From contig JBANSL010000019.1 in NCBI GenBank assembly GCA_037127255.1, positions 17,879,001 to 17,943,000 on the forward strand: a stretch of DNA of 64,000 nt, read 5' to 3'. Origin of the DNA: Persicaria tinctoria. Its lineage: Eukaryota > Streptophyta > Magnoliopsida > Caryophyllales > Polygonaceae. Position numbers and translations under genes: made by a program. Each line of letters begins with the position of its first letter. The stretch's first letter is position 1. Positions 9,790 through 20,422 of this stretch are shown one piece after another. The notes under the pieces were generated by a model. It had not been told where the DNA came from. It searched no databases and saw nothing but the letters and a program-made list of their open reading frames with translations.

Positions 9790-12700
9790 ACATCACGCCT
9801 TCTCCTCTATGCAACTGACATCTCCAAACTCTTCTTGTTACATGGACACTGGTGCCTTCTCCCATATGATGAACTCCTCAGGTAACCTCTCTTCTATTTC
9901 CTTTAAGGGCTCTGCATACTGTATTATCGTCGGAAATGGTGGTCGTCTTGCTACTTCGGGGATTGGCCACGCCAAATTACAGACCCCCACCCACTCACTA
10001 CACCTCAACAATGTCCACATTGCCCCAAAGATTGTCAAAAACCTTATCTCTATCCGTCGGTTCACTACTGACAACAACGTTTCCCTTGTGTTTGATCCCT
10101 ATGGTTTCTCTGTGAACGATCTTACTACGAGGGTTACTCGCATGAGATGTAACAGCATCGGGGAGCTCCACCCTATCACACCACCTCCCGCCTCCAATCA
10201 GTCGTGCCCAGTCGCCCTCTCGGCATCGTCGTCCAGCCTGTGGCATGCATGCCTGGGCCATCCCAGTGCTGCCGTTCTAGATGTCCTCCGTTTCCAGAGT
10301 CTTGTCACCTGTACTAAAGACCCACGCTCTGGTTTATGCTCTTCATGCCAACTATGCAAACATGTCAGACTGCCGTTCCAACGGTCTTTGACCTCTACCC
10401 TTGCTCCCTTCGATATCATTCATAGTGACATTTGGACCTCTTCTGTGCCTAGCAGGAAGGGTCACAAGTACTACCTCTTGTTTCTTGATGATTACACTCA
10501 TTATTTATGGGTCTTCCCGTTGCATTTCAAGTCCCAAGTGTTTCCTGTTTTTGCCATATTCCATACCTACATCAAAACACAGTTTCACATATCCATAAAA
10601 TGTTTCCAATGTGACAATGGCCGTGAATTTGACAACAAAGACTTTCACTCTTTCTTTGCCGCAAACGGGATCTCCTATCGTTTGTCTTGCCCCTATACTT
10701 CTCAGCAGAATGGCAAGGCTAAACGAATCATCAGAACCATTACAAACATGATGCACTCTCTCCTCTTCCACGCATCTATTCCCCTTCCCTATTGGCCTCA
10801 CGCCTTATCCACCACATGTAATCTCCTAAACATTCTCCCTTCCACTACACTACACTATCGCTCGCCAGCTCAGACACTTTATTATGCCATGCCTAGGTAC
10901 GATCACCTTCGCACCTTCGGGTGCTTTTGTTTCCCATACTAGTCCTCCACAGCCACACACAAGCTTCACCCGCGCTCCAATCCATGTGTCTTCCTAGGCT
11001 ATCCGTCTGATCATCGCGGTTACCTTTGCCTCGATATCAAGACCCATAAGCTTATTGTGTCGCGTCATGTCACGTTTGATGAGTCTCGCTTTCCCTTTTC
11101 TCCTCCTCCTCTCCCCTCTTCCACACCTCCTGTGTCTCAGTGAGAGTCAGAGTCACCTTTCCCGCACTTCCTTTTTCCCCAGAGCTCTCCCGGTGCTCCT
11201 GCCTCTCCCCCTCCCCCACCCCCACCGCCCCCTACAACCAGACCACACACCCGTAGCGTTTCTGGTGTCTTCCGACCCCGTCAGATCGTCTCGATGACCA
11301 CCGCACATCACCCCGCCGCTCAACACCATGCCTACACCCCTCTGTCAGATTGCCATGTTGCGATGCTGCGCCCGTCGCAAAACGCTGCACCTACAGCCAA
11401 TCAACGAAACCATCCCCACCCTCCGTCCCACATACTGGCGGCGCCCGCAGCATCCCTTGCGGCACCCACAACATGCCTTGCGGCGCCCGCAGCCAATCAA
11501 CAAAGCTCCGCCCCCTTGCCGCTCTCCCTCCCGACTCCCAATCAACCCCTTCCTCCACCTCGACCTCACCGTCCCCTATCCCCACCTCCCACAAAACAGC
11601 CCTCCTCGACCCGAATTGGCAAGCGGCTATGCTCGACGAATACAGGGCCCTTACAAAGAATGATACTTGGGTTCTTGTCCCTCGCCCTCCGGCGGCGAAC
11701 GTCGTTCGCTGTATGTGGCTCTTCCGTCACAAGTTCCGCTCTGATGGGACGTTGGAGCGCTACAAAGCACGTCTTGTGGTCAACGGTCAATCTCAGCAGG
11801 TAGGTATTGATTGTGATGAGACCTTCAGCCCCGTGGTCAAGCCTGCCACTATCCGAGTGGTGTTGAGCTTAGCTCTGTCGTGCAAATGGGCCATTCAGCA
11901 GTTGGATGTCAAGAACGCTTTTCTGCATGGTCACCTAAATGAGACAGTCTACATGTTTCAGCTGCCAGGGTTTGCTGATGCTGATCGTCCCAAGCACGTT
12001 TGTCTCCTGAAGCGCTCTCAGCATGGTCTGAAACAGGCTCCGCGAGCTTGGTTCCGGCGCTTTGTTTCTCATCTGCTCCATTTGGGTTTATTGGCAGCCG
12101 CTCGGATTCATCCCTGTTCATCTATCGCAGAGGCTCCGACATGGCATTTCTGTTACTGTATGTTGACGACATCATTCTCACCGCCTCTTCTGATGCTCTT
12201 CGGACGTCGATTATTTCACAGCTGAATGCTGAGTTCGCCATGTCAGATTTGGGTCAGTTGTCTTGGGAGTTGTTGTTCAGCGGCATGCGTCTGGGCTATT
12301 TCTCTCACAGAGTAAGTATCCTGCTAAGATTGTTGCTCGAGCTAAGATGAGTAACTGCAATCCTGTCGCCACCCCTGTCGATACATCCAACAAGCTCAGC
12401 GCTCACTCGGGTCCTTTGGTTGATGATCCGACATTGTACATGAGCCTTGCTGGTGCTCTTCAGTATCTCACCTTCACCAGACCTGATATCAGTTACGCTA
12501 TTCAGCAGATCTACTTGTTCATGCATGCACCTAGGGAACCCAACTTTCATGCCTTAAAACGGATCATTCGGTACATCAGCCGCACACTCGAGCTCGGCAC
12601 CACGATCACTCCTTCCTCTAAGCTTGACCTTGTTGCTTATACTGATGCGGATAGGGGTGGTTGTCCTGACACACGTCGCTCCACATCTGGTTACTGTGTC

Positions 12701-13117
12701 TTCCTCAACGACACCCTTGTATCGTGGTCGGCCAAGCGTCAGTCTGACGTGTCTGGCTCCAGCGCTGAGGCCGAATACAGGGGTGTTGCCAACGTTGTCT
12801 CCGAGTGCTCTTGGCTCCGCAATCTCCTTCTAGAGCTCCGTTGCCCTCTTCAGAAGGCCACTCTGGTCTACACTGACAACGTCTCCGCCGTCTACCTGGC
12901 TAGCAACCCAGTCCAGTATCAACGTACGAAGCACATTGAGCTTGATCTCCACCTCGTCAGGGACAAGGTTACCATTGGACATGTCCGCGTTCTACATGTC
13001 CCATCCTCATATCAGTACGCTGATATATTCATCAAGGGTTTACCTAGACAATTATTCATTGATTTTCGTTCCAGTCTCACTGTACGGACCCCTCCCGTTT
13101 CGACTGCGGGGGTTTGA
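9790..13117 (+). pseudogene. Copia-2 protease, integrase, RT and RNase H, broken
   Basis: Protease is marked by YMDTGAFSHMM, the pre-integrase zinc motif by HACLGHPS and CSSCQLCKHVRLPF, and the integrase core by HSDIWTSSV and CDNGREFDN. The third catalytic position reads KAKRIIRT: the Glu seen in Copia-1 is Lys here. There is a TAG at 10940-10942 and a TGA near 11142. A Pro/Ala-rich linker leads to RT in another frame (LDPNWQAAMLDEYRAL, QLDVKNAFLHGHL). RT shifts frame again near 12090 (YVDDIILT near 12160-12185) and near 12263. RNase H (12263-13117) shows YTDADRGGCPDTRR, SSAEAEYRG and YTDNVSA, so its acidic residues remain. Confidence 0.9.
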
Positions 13118-13229
13118 TATATATTACATAGGTCTCCTCTTGTATAGTGGGCTAAAAGCCCGTTAAGGCTCAATACCTTTGTAACCTATATATATGATTA
13201 TCAATGAATGGAAACCCTCAAGGAAGACA
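13115..13229 (+). repeat. Copia-2 3' LTR
   Basis: It starts TGATATATATTACATAGG and ends near GGAAGACAA. It matches the Copia-1 LTR and is the left arm of the palindrome with 13254-13364. Confidence 0.85.
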
Positions 13230-13253
13230 ATTGTTCATTGACTTTACATCAAT

Positions 13254-13364
13254 TGTAATGTCCTCCTTCCATTCATTGCTATATATATATATATATGTTA
13301 CAAAGGTATTGGGTCTTAACGGGCTTTAGCCCACTATACAAGAGGAGACCTATGTAATCTATCA
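13254..13364 (-). repeat. Inverted extra Copia LTR
   Basis: A complete 111-bp LTR in the opposite orientation (TGTAATGTCC to AATCTATCA on the plus strand), separated from the Copia-2 LTR by about 24 bp. It has no Copia body or primer site of its own. It may be the displaced 5' LTR of Copia-1 or a separate solo LTR. Confidence 0.8.
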
Positions 13365-16300
13365 CAATTTTTTTTTTGATTAGGTAAAAATTTGGGTAGG
13401 GGGCTACCCAAGAGCATCCAAGCGGATGAGATCCTACAGATCTTTGTTGGTTGTTATTTGTTCCCCATAGGCATACTGGCCAAGGTGTGCAACCTTGTCA
13501 GCCACTCTATTGCCTTCTCGGGGAATATGAGAAAAGGTAGCTTCCTTCATATTTCGGACTATGGATTGGGTATCGGAGAGGATTAATTCAACTTCCCAGG
13601 GGCAGCGGGATTTGCCTTTTAAATAGTCAATGATGATTTTTGAATCGCCCTCGATGATCAGTTGTTGGATGTTTAGCTTGCTGGCTTCCACCACTCCCAG
13701 CCTGAGGGCAGCAGCTTCCGCCAGAAGGGGCGAAGAGCGCCCGAGTTTCAAAGATGATATTTGGATGGGAGTCACGTCCCAGTCTCGTATGATAATGACA
13801 GCGGAACTTGCCCCATTGCTCAGCGCGGAACCATCGAAGTTGAGTTTGAATGTTCCGTGGGGTGGCTTATTCCATTTTTTTTGTTTTGTTTTCTCAGTTC
13901 CATTGTTGTTTGCCTTCCTTGCTGCCTTTTTGTTTGTGTGGTTAATGTGGAACTCACCTTCTAATTTGCACGCTCGGTTCTAGTTTTCCATTTGTTTTAT
14001 GGAGAATACCTCAATGTTGGTCACTGTTGGGGATTTCTGGTGTCGGAAGGTTACACCGTTTCGGAAATACCAAATGCCCCACCACCTTGTGACAATGGCT
14101 TGTATTTTGGGTTTGGATAGTTTTTGCAGCCATTTCAACAGTTCACCCACATCTCGTGTTCTAGCCGTAGTTTGTTGGAGCGTTTGCCTTTCTGTTGCAC
14201 TTAGCTGGTTTGTGGTTAATTCTGGGAAGCATTCGACGAGAATGTGGGAGTCATCCTCCACACTCCCGTTACATCGGTCGCAGGCATTCGGCACTGGGAT
14301 CCCTCTAGCCGCCAGACGGGCTTTTGTTGGGAGGCCAGTCCGAGCAATCTTCCAGAGGAAGTTTTTTATTTTGGGTGGTAGATTCAGCTTCCATATCCAC
14401 TCATATTTATATGGTTCATTTCCTGACTCATTTATGAGGAGTTTGTAGGAAGATGAGGTGGTAAACCATCCGTGTTTATCGAGCCACCAGTATAGTCTGT
14501 CTTCTAGTTGTGTTACGGGCAGCTGGACAGAGAGAATGTCATCCACTACCGTCCGCGGAAGAGCCCTATTTAGTTTCTCCACCCACCATTGGCCGTTCAT
14601 GATATATTCATCGACTGTTTCGTTCTTGTTAATTTGTGTTGGACAGTCCGATCGCCGTACCAGCGGGTGATCAGATACCCAGTTGTCAGTCCAGAATTTG
14701 ACAGATTTGCCGTTACCAATGGACCATATGATGCCTTCTTTGAATTTATGTAATAATCCTGTTAGCTTTGCCCATTGCCAGGACATGTTTCCGGATTTTT
14801 CTTAGTTGAGGATAGGCGTTCCTTTCAGGTATTTGTGAGTGACTATCTGGACCCATGCGTTGTTTGGTTCGGCTAGAACCTTCCAAAGAAGTTTTAGCTG
14901 GAGGGCCTCGTTCATTTCCTTGGATTTTCTAATCCCCAAGCCTCCTAATTTTTTTGGTTTACAGATTTTCCCCCATCCTATCAATGGTCTGTGTTGTGCA
15001 TCTTTGTTCCGAAAGAAGCTCCTGTTTATAGTATCTAGCTCGTTATACATTGTGGCTGGGAGCATGAAGTTTTGCATAATGTATAGCGGCTTTGCAGATA
15101 AGTTTGAACCGATAAGAGTTGCCCTTCCCTGTTGTGATAAAGAATCAGCCCTCCATTTGCTTAATTGGTCTCTGGTTTTCGTGACCACTTCCTTGAATGT
15201 TTCTTTGTTGACTCTACCATTAATAATCGGGCAGCCCAGGTACTTCTCAACCGATTGTGAGTGGAAAATACCCAAAACCTGACTTAGCTCAGTAGTTCTT
15301 ATCCGTGTGATTCCTGGTGTGGCCTGGAAGGTTGATTTGTGGTAGTTTACTTTCTGTCCAGATATTTGACAGTAGTCATCTAGGATGTTTTTAACCGTGA
15401 GGCATGCCTCATTGTTTCCCTTAAAGAAAATGAGGATGTCGTCAGCAAAGACAAGGAGGGGGATACAGGGGCCAGACTTACCGAGCCTGAAGCCCAGAAA
15501 ATTGTTAGTGGCCCTAGCTTCCAAGGATAGTTTCCGTGCCAGAACTTCTGCTCCTAGGATGAATAGGAACGGTGATAAAGGATCCCCTTGTCTTAAACCT
15601 CTAGTTGGGGTGAACAAGTCAGTAGGACAATTATTAACCAGAACCGAGTATGATACAGATGTGATGCATTCTTTAATCCAATTAATGAATGTTAGGTGAA
15701 ACCCAAATTTTCTCATGACAGCTTCTGTAAATTCCCAGTCAACACGATCGTAAGCCTTCTCCATGTCTAGTTTAAGGGCGAGGCACCCCGTCCTTCCTTT
15801 TCTTGTTCTAAAAGAGTGAAAAATTTCATGAGCTATAAGAACATTGTCCTGGATAGCCCTATCTGACACAAACGCACCCTGGAGGGGACTGATCAATTTT
15901 CCCAGGACTTTTTTGAGTCGCTCTGTTAGGATTTTGGAAATGATCTTGTAAATTGTTGTACATAAACTAATGGGTCTGTAGTGGCCTGTTGTAGTTGGGT
16001 TGTCTATTTTCGGCAGCAGTGTAATGAATGTGTGGTTTACTTGTCTCAGTAGTCTTCCAGATAAGAAGAAGCTCTTTACAGCTTTAATGACCGATGGACC
16101 AACTACGTCCCAAGAGGCTTTGTAGAATTCAGCCGTTATTCCGTCAGGACCAGGAGCCTTGTTTTTGCCTAAGCAGAAGACCGCTGTTTTTATTTCACCG
16201 TTTGAGGGGATGGATATTAGCTCAGTATTGTCCGTAGTTGTTATTTCTTGTGTGATTAGATTAAGGAAGTCGTTTAGTTTTGGCGTGTTGATTTGTTGTT

Positions 16301-16600
16301 TTGTGAATCTTTTCTTAAAGTCATTCCTAATTTCATTATTTATGTTGTTTTCTCCTATGATTTGGGTGCCTTCAGATGTTGTGATTGACCGTATGAATTT
16401 TCTATTTCTTTTGCCTGACGCTATTATGTGAAAATATCCAGTGTTCGAATCTGATAATATGATATGTTTGCTTTTGGCACGTTGATTCCAGTAAGCTTTC
16501 TGGAAGAGAAGTAATTTTTCTTTTTTCTTTATCAAGGTTGCCTCTTTTTTGGCCCTGTTGCAGTTTGAATTAATTGATCGAGCTTGTTGAAGCAACAGAA

Positions 16601-16732
16601 GCTGGTGTTGAGCTCGATTGTGATTGGGCAATGATCTGAAGATGCGAATGCACCATTTTTGGTTTGGCTGGTGTTGAGCTCGATTGTGATTGGGCAATGA
16701 TCTGAAGATGCGAATGCACCATTTTTAGTGCA
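16601..16732 (-). repeat. 66-bp tandem duplication over the endonuclease SDH motif
   Basis: Two copies with a period of exactly 66 bp (22 codons), starting at 16601 and 16667 with GCTGGTGTTGAGCTCGATTG. On the minus strand each copy encodes GAFASSDHCPITIELNTS in a frame offset from RT. Confidence 0.9.
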
Positions 16733-17002
16733 TAAGGCGGTCGATTTTTTCTTTTATGTTTCCATAGTCAGTCTGCTTCTTCCTCCATGTAAAGGGGTTT
16801 CCCCAAGCTGGAATATCCACCAATGAGCATTTGTTTTTAATGTCTGTTAGCCGAAGAAACCTACGTGGGTGAGTGACAGCTCCCCCTTCTTTGTCATCAA
16901 AGCAACCAATCTCGTTTAGGTCACCCATAATGATGCACGGGAGTGATGCACGTTTGATTTCCTCAGTTAACGGTTCCCAAAATTGCGATTTATCTTGCTC
17001 CT

Positions 17003-17022
17003 GGGGGGGGGGGGGGGGGGGG
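17003..17022 (+). repeat. G20 homopolymer
   Basis: Twenty G in a row in the L1 endonuclease (poly-proline on the minus strand). The frames on its two sides differ by one base. Confidence 0.85.
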
Positions 17023-17358
17023 AGCATAAATGAACCATATGAGGCATGAGAAGTGGTCAAAGGTGTTGGTGTATTTGATTACAATTACCCTGGGTCGTTG
17101 TGCTATAACTTCAATGGTTTCATTTAGTAGGCAGTTTTCCTTCCAAAGAAGACCCAAACCCCCCGATTCACCAATAGCTGGGGATCAAATAGCTTTGTCA
17201 AACCAAGTACCCAACCAAGATGACGGGGAGGGGATGTTTTCCGTTTTTGTTTCTGCTAGTGCCAGTAGTTGGATGTGTTCTGTTTTACACCACGTGCTGA
17301 CCTCAATCCAGAACGTGGGACGACCAATCCCTCTGCAATTCCAGAAGCTAACTTTCAT

Positions 17359-18473
17359 TGACAGACGGGATTATGGGGGCCGAGAACATGTATCTCCCAC
17401 CACCCGTAAAAAGGCTCAAGCGTTTTGGTCCGATAAAACATTTGTGCTTGTTTGTTCTTTGTCGGGCTGTGATTTGGTTTAAACTTGCACATATTCTGAG
17501 GATCCAATGCGAATAGCTTTTCAACCGAGAGTGAGTTTTAATGTAGTCTGTCAAATATAGGGGCATCCGGTTGGCAGTACCCCTGGCCGGAGGGTGATGA
17601 GTGGCCCAAGAGCACAACCACCAAAAGATTCGGGACCCATGCGAGTTGAAAGCGGGCAGACTAGGCAGCAGGGTCATGGATAGTCCACCGAAACTGAGGA
17701 GCTCGACACTCCAGGAGTGACTCGCTACTTTGAATTGTGTTAAGGCCAAGATGGCCGTTTGTCGTGGGGGTTTCTTGAATGTGGTGGCATTAGTAGGTAA
17801 TCTGTTATTGGTTGATCTTGTACAGTCTTCGCAAGAGTGTTGTGCATAAATCAAATTGTAATTTAAGAAACACAAGATGTAATATATATATGCCTCTATT
17901 AACATTTGATAGGTCCAACCATTACATAACGAGTTCCAGACATACGGTGCTATTCCTAACTTGCAATTCAACCAACTACCCATATCATACAAACCATAGT
18001 TCCTAATTCTAGAATTCAACAGCATGCAGCAAACAAAGCTTAACCGGTAGCCCGAGATATTCACAATACAAAAGGTGATTAAAACATCTAATATCCAACA
18101 AGGGTTCGTAAGAGTAGCATAATATATAGAGATAGTTGCTTCAGACCATAGCTCCCAGCTCCAACTGCTTCGAGGTTTGTCACTCATCGGTTCTCTGCTT
18201 TTTCCCGCCTTCTTCCTTCAGATAGGACGAGGCAGTGTCGTTAACTCCCATGCCACTTTTTCGCTTCCCTTGTTTTTAATTTGGGGCTAAATTCATCCAA
18301 TCGTTTTTTTTTTGAGATCAATTCATCCAATCGCTGATTCGCTGGAATCACATTAGATCCAACCTCGGTCCGGTTGCACACTGCCTGCAAATGCACCTCA
18401 ATTAATTAATTGTTTAATTAACTAATTAATTTAATCGGTCAAGTGAAGATCGGTAGAGTATGGAATGATATGA
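17359..18473. other. Region upstream of L1 ORF2, no recognised gene
   Basis: The minus strand has an open frame of 279 codons (17348-18187) with no domain I recognise. Cys and Trp are scattered without pattern, and the L1 ORF1 signatures I would expect (RNA-binding domain, CCHC knuckle) are absent. 17360-17830 could be a decayed ORF1 end because of its position. 17840-18470 is AT-rich intergenic sequence with a TTAATTAA-rich stretch near 18400-18435. Confidence 0.4.
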
Positions 18474-18490
18474 CGGATGCGTCATTATTC
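18474..18490. repeat. Target-site duplication, left copy
   Basis: CGGATGCGTCATTATTC, identical to 20184-20200, directly followed by the T run that is the retroposon's poly(A) tail on the minus strand. Confidence 0.9.
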
Positions 18491-20183
18491 TTTTTTTTTT
18501 ATAAGGAAATAATTCGAGGCCGGACAGGCCCGAACCTCGAGAGGCCGACAAAGTCGGCAGACAGCAAGCCGTGTAAACATACAATATAGTAAAAGAAATA
18601 CAACATAAAACAACTACCTAATACAACAAAAGAACTACATGAAACAAACCCGGAAACCCCAAACCCTAAGCAAAAAAAAAACGGACACAACAACGAGAAA
18701 AAGGAGACCCGACGTGGTGAAGTGGATAGCGAGCGCATGGGACAGCACAGTTGACACGATGTCTCGCTGCCGGAAAGACGGAAAGCAGCAATCCACGAAG
18801 GGCAAAGACGACGCCTGGGGAAGTGTGGATCACACGACGTTCCCTTCACCTAGATGAAGGATCTTCGGAGGCCACGAACACCACCAACACGATAACTTCG
18901 ATCAACCAGGGCCGCAGAACTGCTCCTCAACCGAAACTAACCACGAACCAACAAATAGAACTCCAACCAACTCGAGAAAATGAAGCACGATCGGGAGAGG
19001 GCAAAAAGCGCAAGAGTAAACCGGATTTATATATATAAACATATATATAGATTATTTAATTTTAATTTTGATTTTAATTTTTGTTCGAATATTAGTTTTT
19101 TTTTTTTTAATTGTGGGCTGCCTCGGGCCCAAGACATATAGATCTTGAGCCCAAAGCAAAGTACTTCGGGGCATAGCCCTCGCCTAGGGAAATCAGCGAG
19201 AGACACCAGCAAAAGGAGAAATGCCGGAGCAGGACCACTGTTGAGGGCAACCGGAGGACGGCGCGAACGAGAGGCCGACGACGGAACCAAGTAGAGGAAC
19301 ACCCCCGGACAAGAAGCCCCAAGCCAATTGAAAGAAATGATAGGTTATGACTCGCCCTCCACGGCCCGAGAGGAACACAGGAGACGAAGGCGAGGAGGCG
19401 GAGGCAAAGCGACAAAGCCAGAACTGGCGCCGGAGGCGACAAGGGCAGACGGAGGAGGCACCAAGAGGGTGGCGATCAGAGGTATGCCGAAGTACTGTAG
19501 ACGGACCAAGGAGAGGTCACGGCGAAGATGAGACCAAGGCCGAGGCAAAGACGACCGAGATGAAGGCTGATGCACATCTAGGAGGTAAGGCATAAATAAA
19601 CTGAAGACTAGATGATGGCCGAGGCAAAGCCGCCGGAAGTTTCAAATTCGGCAACCGACGTAAATTGGAAGGCTAGCGAAAGAAAATTAGATTTATGCAG
19701 CATAAATTGGAGAGGAGAAAGATGAGAAGGGGATGAAGAACCCATCAACATCAAAAGTCCCCATTTGAAATTGATTCTTGATCGAAGAACATTGAAACTG
19801 GGATTAGGAGGAAACACCACCACCGAAAGGGGGGCACCACCACCGAAGATGAGTGTAGGAACAACGTACACCAGCAAAGCGGAGCGGCCGAAGCCGAGAG
19901 GTTAATGGCTCCCGGAGGAGATTTAGAGCTTCTCGAAGGAGATTTAGAGCTCCCGAAGGAGATTTGAGTCTCCCGGAGAAGATGTGAGAACAACGCATAT
20001 CAGGTTTGGAGCAAGAGAATTGGGCAAACCCCAGATTTCAGTTAAGGAAAGAAGAATTCCCCCAAAGTTCAAACTAGAAATACCGCACCATTTCTTAATT
20101 TCTTCATCACCTTTCTCATTTCTTTCCTCTATTCTGTTTTCTTCTTTCACCATTGTCTCCATTTTGTATGCTGCTTTCTCTTC
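18491..20183 (-). mobile_element. Retroposon (1.69 kb) with poly(A) tail and 17-bp TSD
   Basis: The ends are set by a perfect 17-bp direct repeat and by 10 T at the left edge, the signature of target-primed reverse transcription on the minus strand. The 3' end (CTGTCCGGCCTCGAATTA before the A run) resembles the 3' ends of the L1-like pieces at 2927 and 13365. There is no RT, so it was mobilised in trans. The body has GC-rich stretches and several short minus-strand open frames (for example 18499-18849, 19107-19442 and 19944-20195), none recognisable. It could be an internally deleted L1 (5' UTR joined to 3' end) or a retrocopy of a host transcript. Confidence 0.8.
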
Positions 20184-20200
20184 CGGATGCGTCATTATTC
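20184..20200. repeat. Target-site duplication, right copy
   Basis: CGGATGCGTCATTATTC, the second copy of the pair that brackets the retroposon. Confidence 0.9.
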
Positions 20201-20257
20201 AATAGAGCGAACAAGCAAGAGACGATCAATCCCCGTGACTTGATTTGCAATTATGTG

Positions 20258-20278
20258 ATATATATATATATATATATA
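20258..20278. repeat. (AT)n microsatellite in a short spacer
   Basis: About ten AT units. The rest of 20201-20417 is AT-rich with no gene. Confidence 0.85.
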
Positions 20279-20422
20279 GGATTAAATGTTAACAAGTTTT
20301 ACCGTGTTAAATGTTAATAAATTTGAGGCATTGATTAAGTGAAAATGGAAGGCTGAGATTATTTAATTATTTAAATTAATTGATAATTAAAAAACACAAT
20401 TCCACATTAAAAACACGCGTGT

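Larger units (their letters stand above)
9790..13229 (+). mobile_element. Copia-2, 5'-truncated Ty1/copia element
   Basis: Its coding text matches Copia-1 domain by domain but on the opposite strand. It starts at the protease region, so gag, the primer site and the 5' LTR are missing. It ends in a 3' LTR at 13115-13229 preceded by the purine-rich CTGCGGGGGTT. Confidence 0.9.
13365..17358 (-). mobile_element. L1-type LINE with RNase H
   Basis: On the minus strand: endonuclease, reverse transcriptase, zinc-binding region and RNase H, then a short 3' UTR ending in an A run (10 T at 13368-13377 on the plus strand). It abuts the inverted Copia LTR. I could not find a target-site duplication or recognise ORF1. 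Confidence 0.9.
13434..17358 (-). pseudogene. L1 ORF2: endonuclease, RT, zf-RVT, RNase H; broken
   Basis: The ATG at 17358 opens an APE endonuclease (FWNCRGIG, LALAETKT, IIMGDLNEI near 16930). There is an in-frame TGA at 17185-17187, and the reading frame changes at a G20 tract (17003-17022). The SDHCPI motif is duplicated at 16601-16732. RT runs from 16697 to 14802 (KNKAPGPDGITAEFYK, LKLDMEKAYDRVDW, GLRQGDPLSPFLFI, the catalytic FADDILIF near 15440, KYLGCPI). A TAA at 14802-14804 separates it from the zinc-binding region (WKLNLPPKIKNFLWK, CDRCNGSVEDDSHIL). A TAG at 13980-13982 precedes a plant-type RNase H (FKLNFDGSAL, LAEAAALRLGV, EGDSKIIIDYL, HIPREGNRVADKVAHLG). Apart from these stops the C-terminal 1,000 codons stay in one frame, so the copy is fairly recent but inactive. 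Confidence 0.9.

Noticed and set aside
17348..18187. 279-codon minus-strand open frame upstream of L1 ORF2
   Set aside because: No recognisable domain and composition unlike a protein gene; it overlaps the ORF2 start in another frame.
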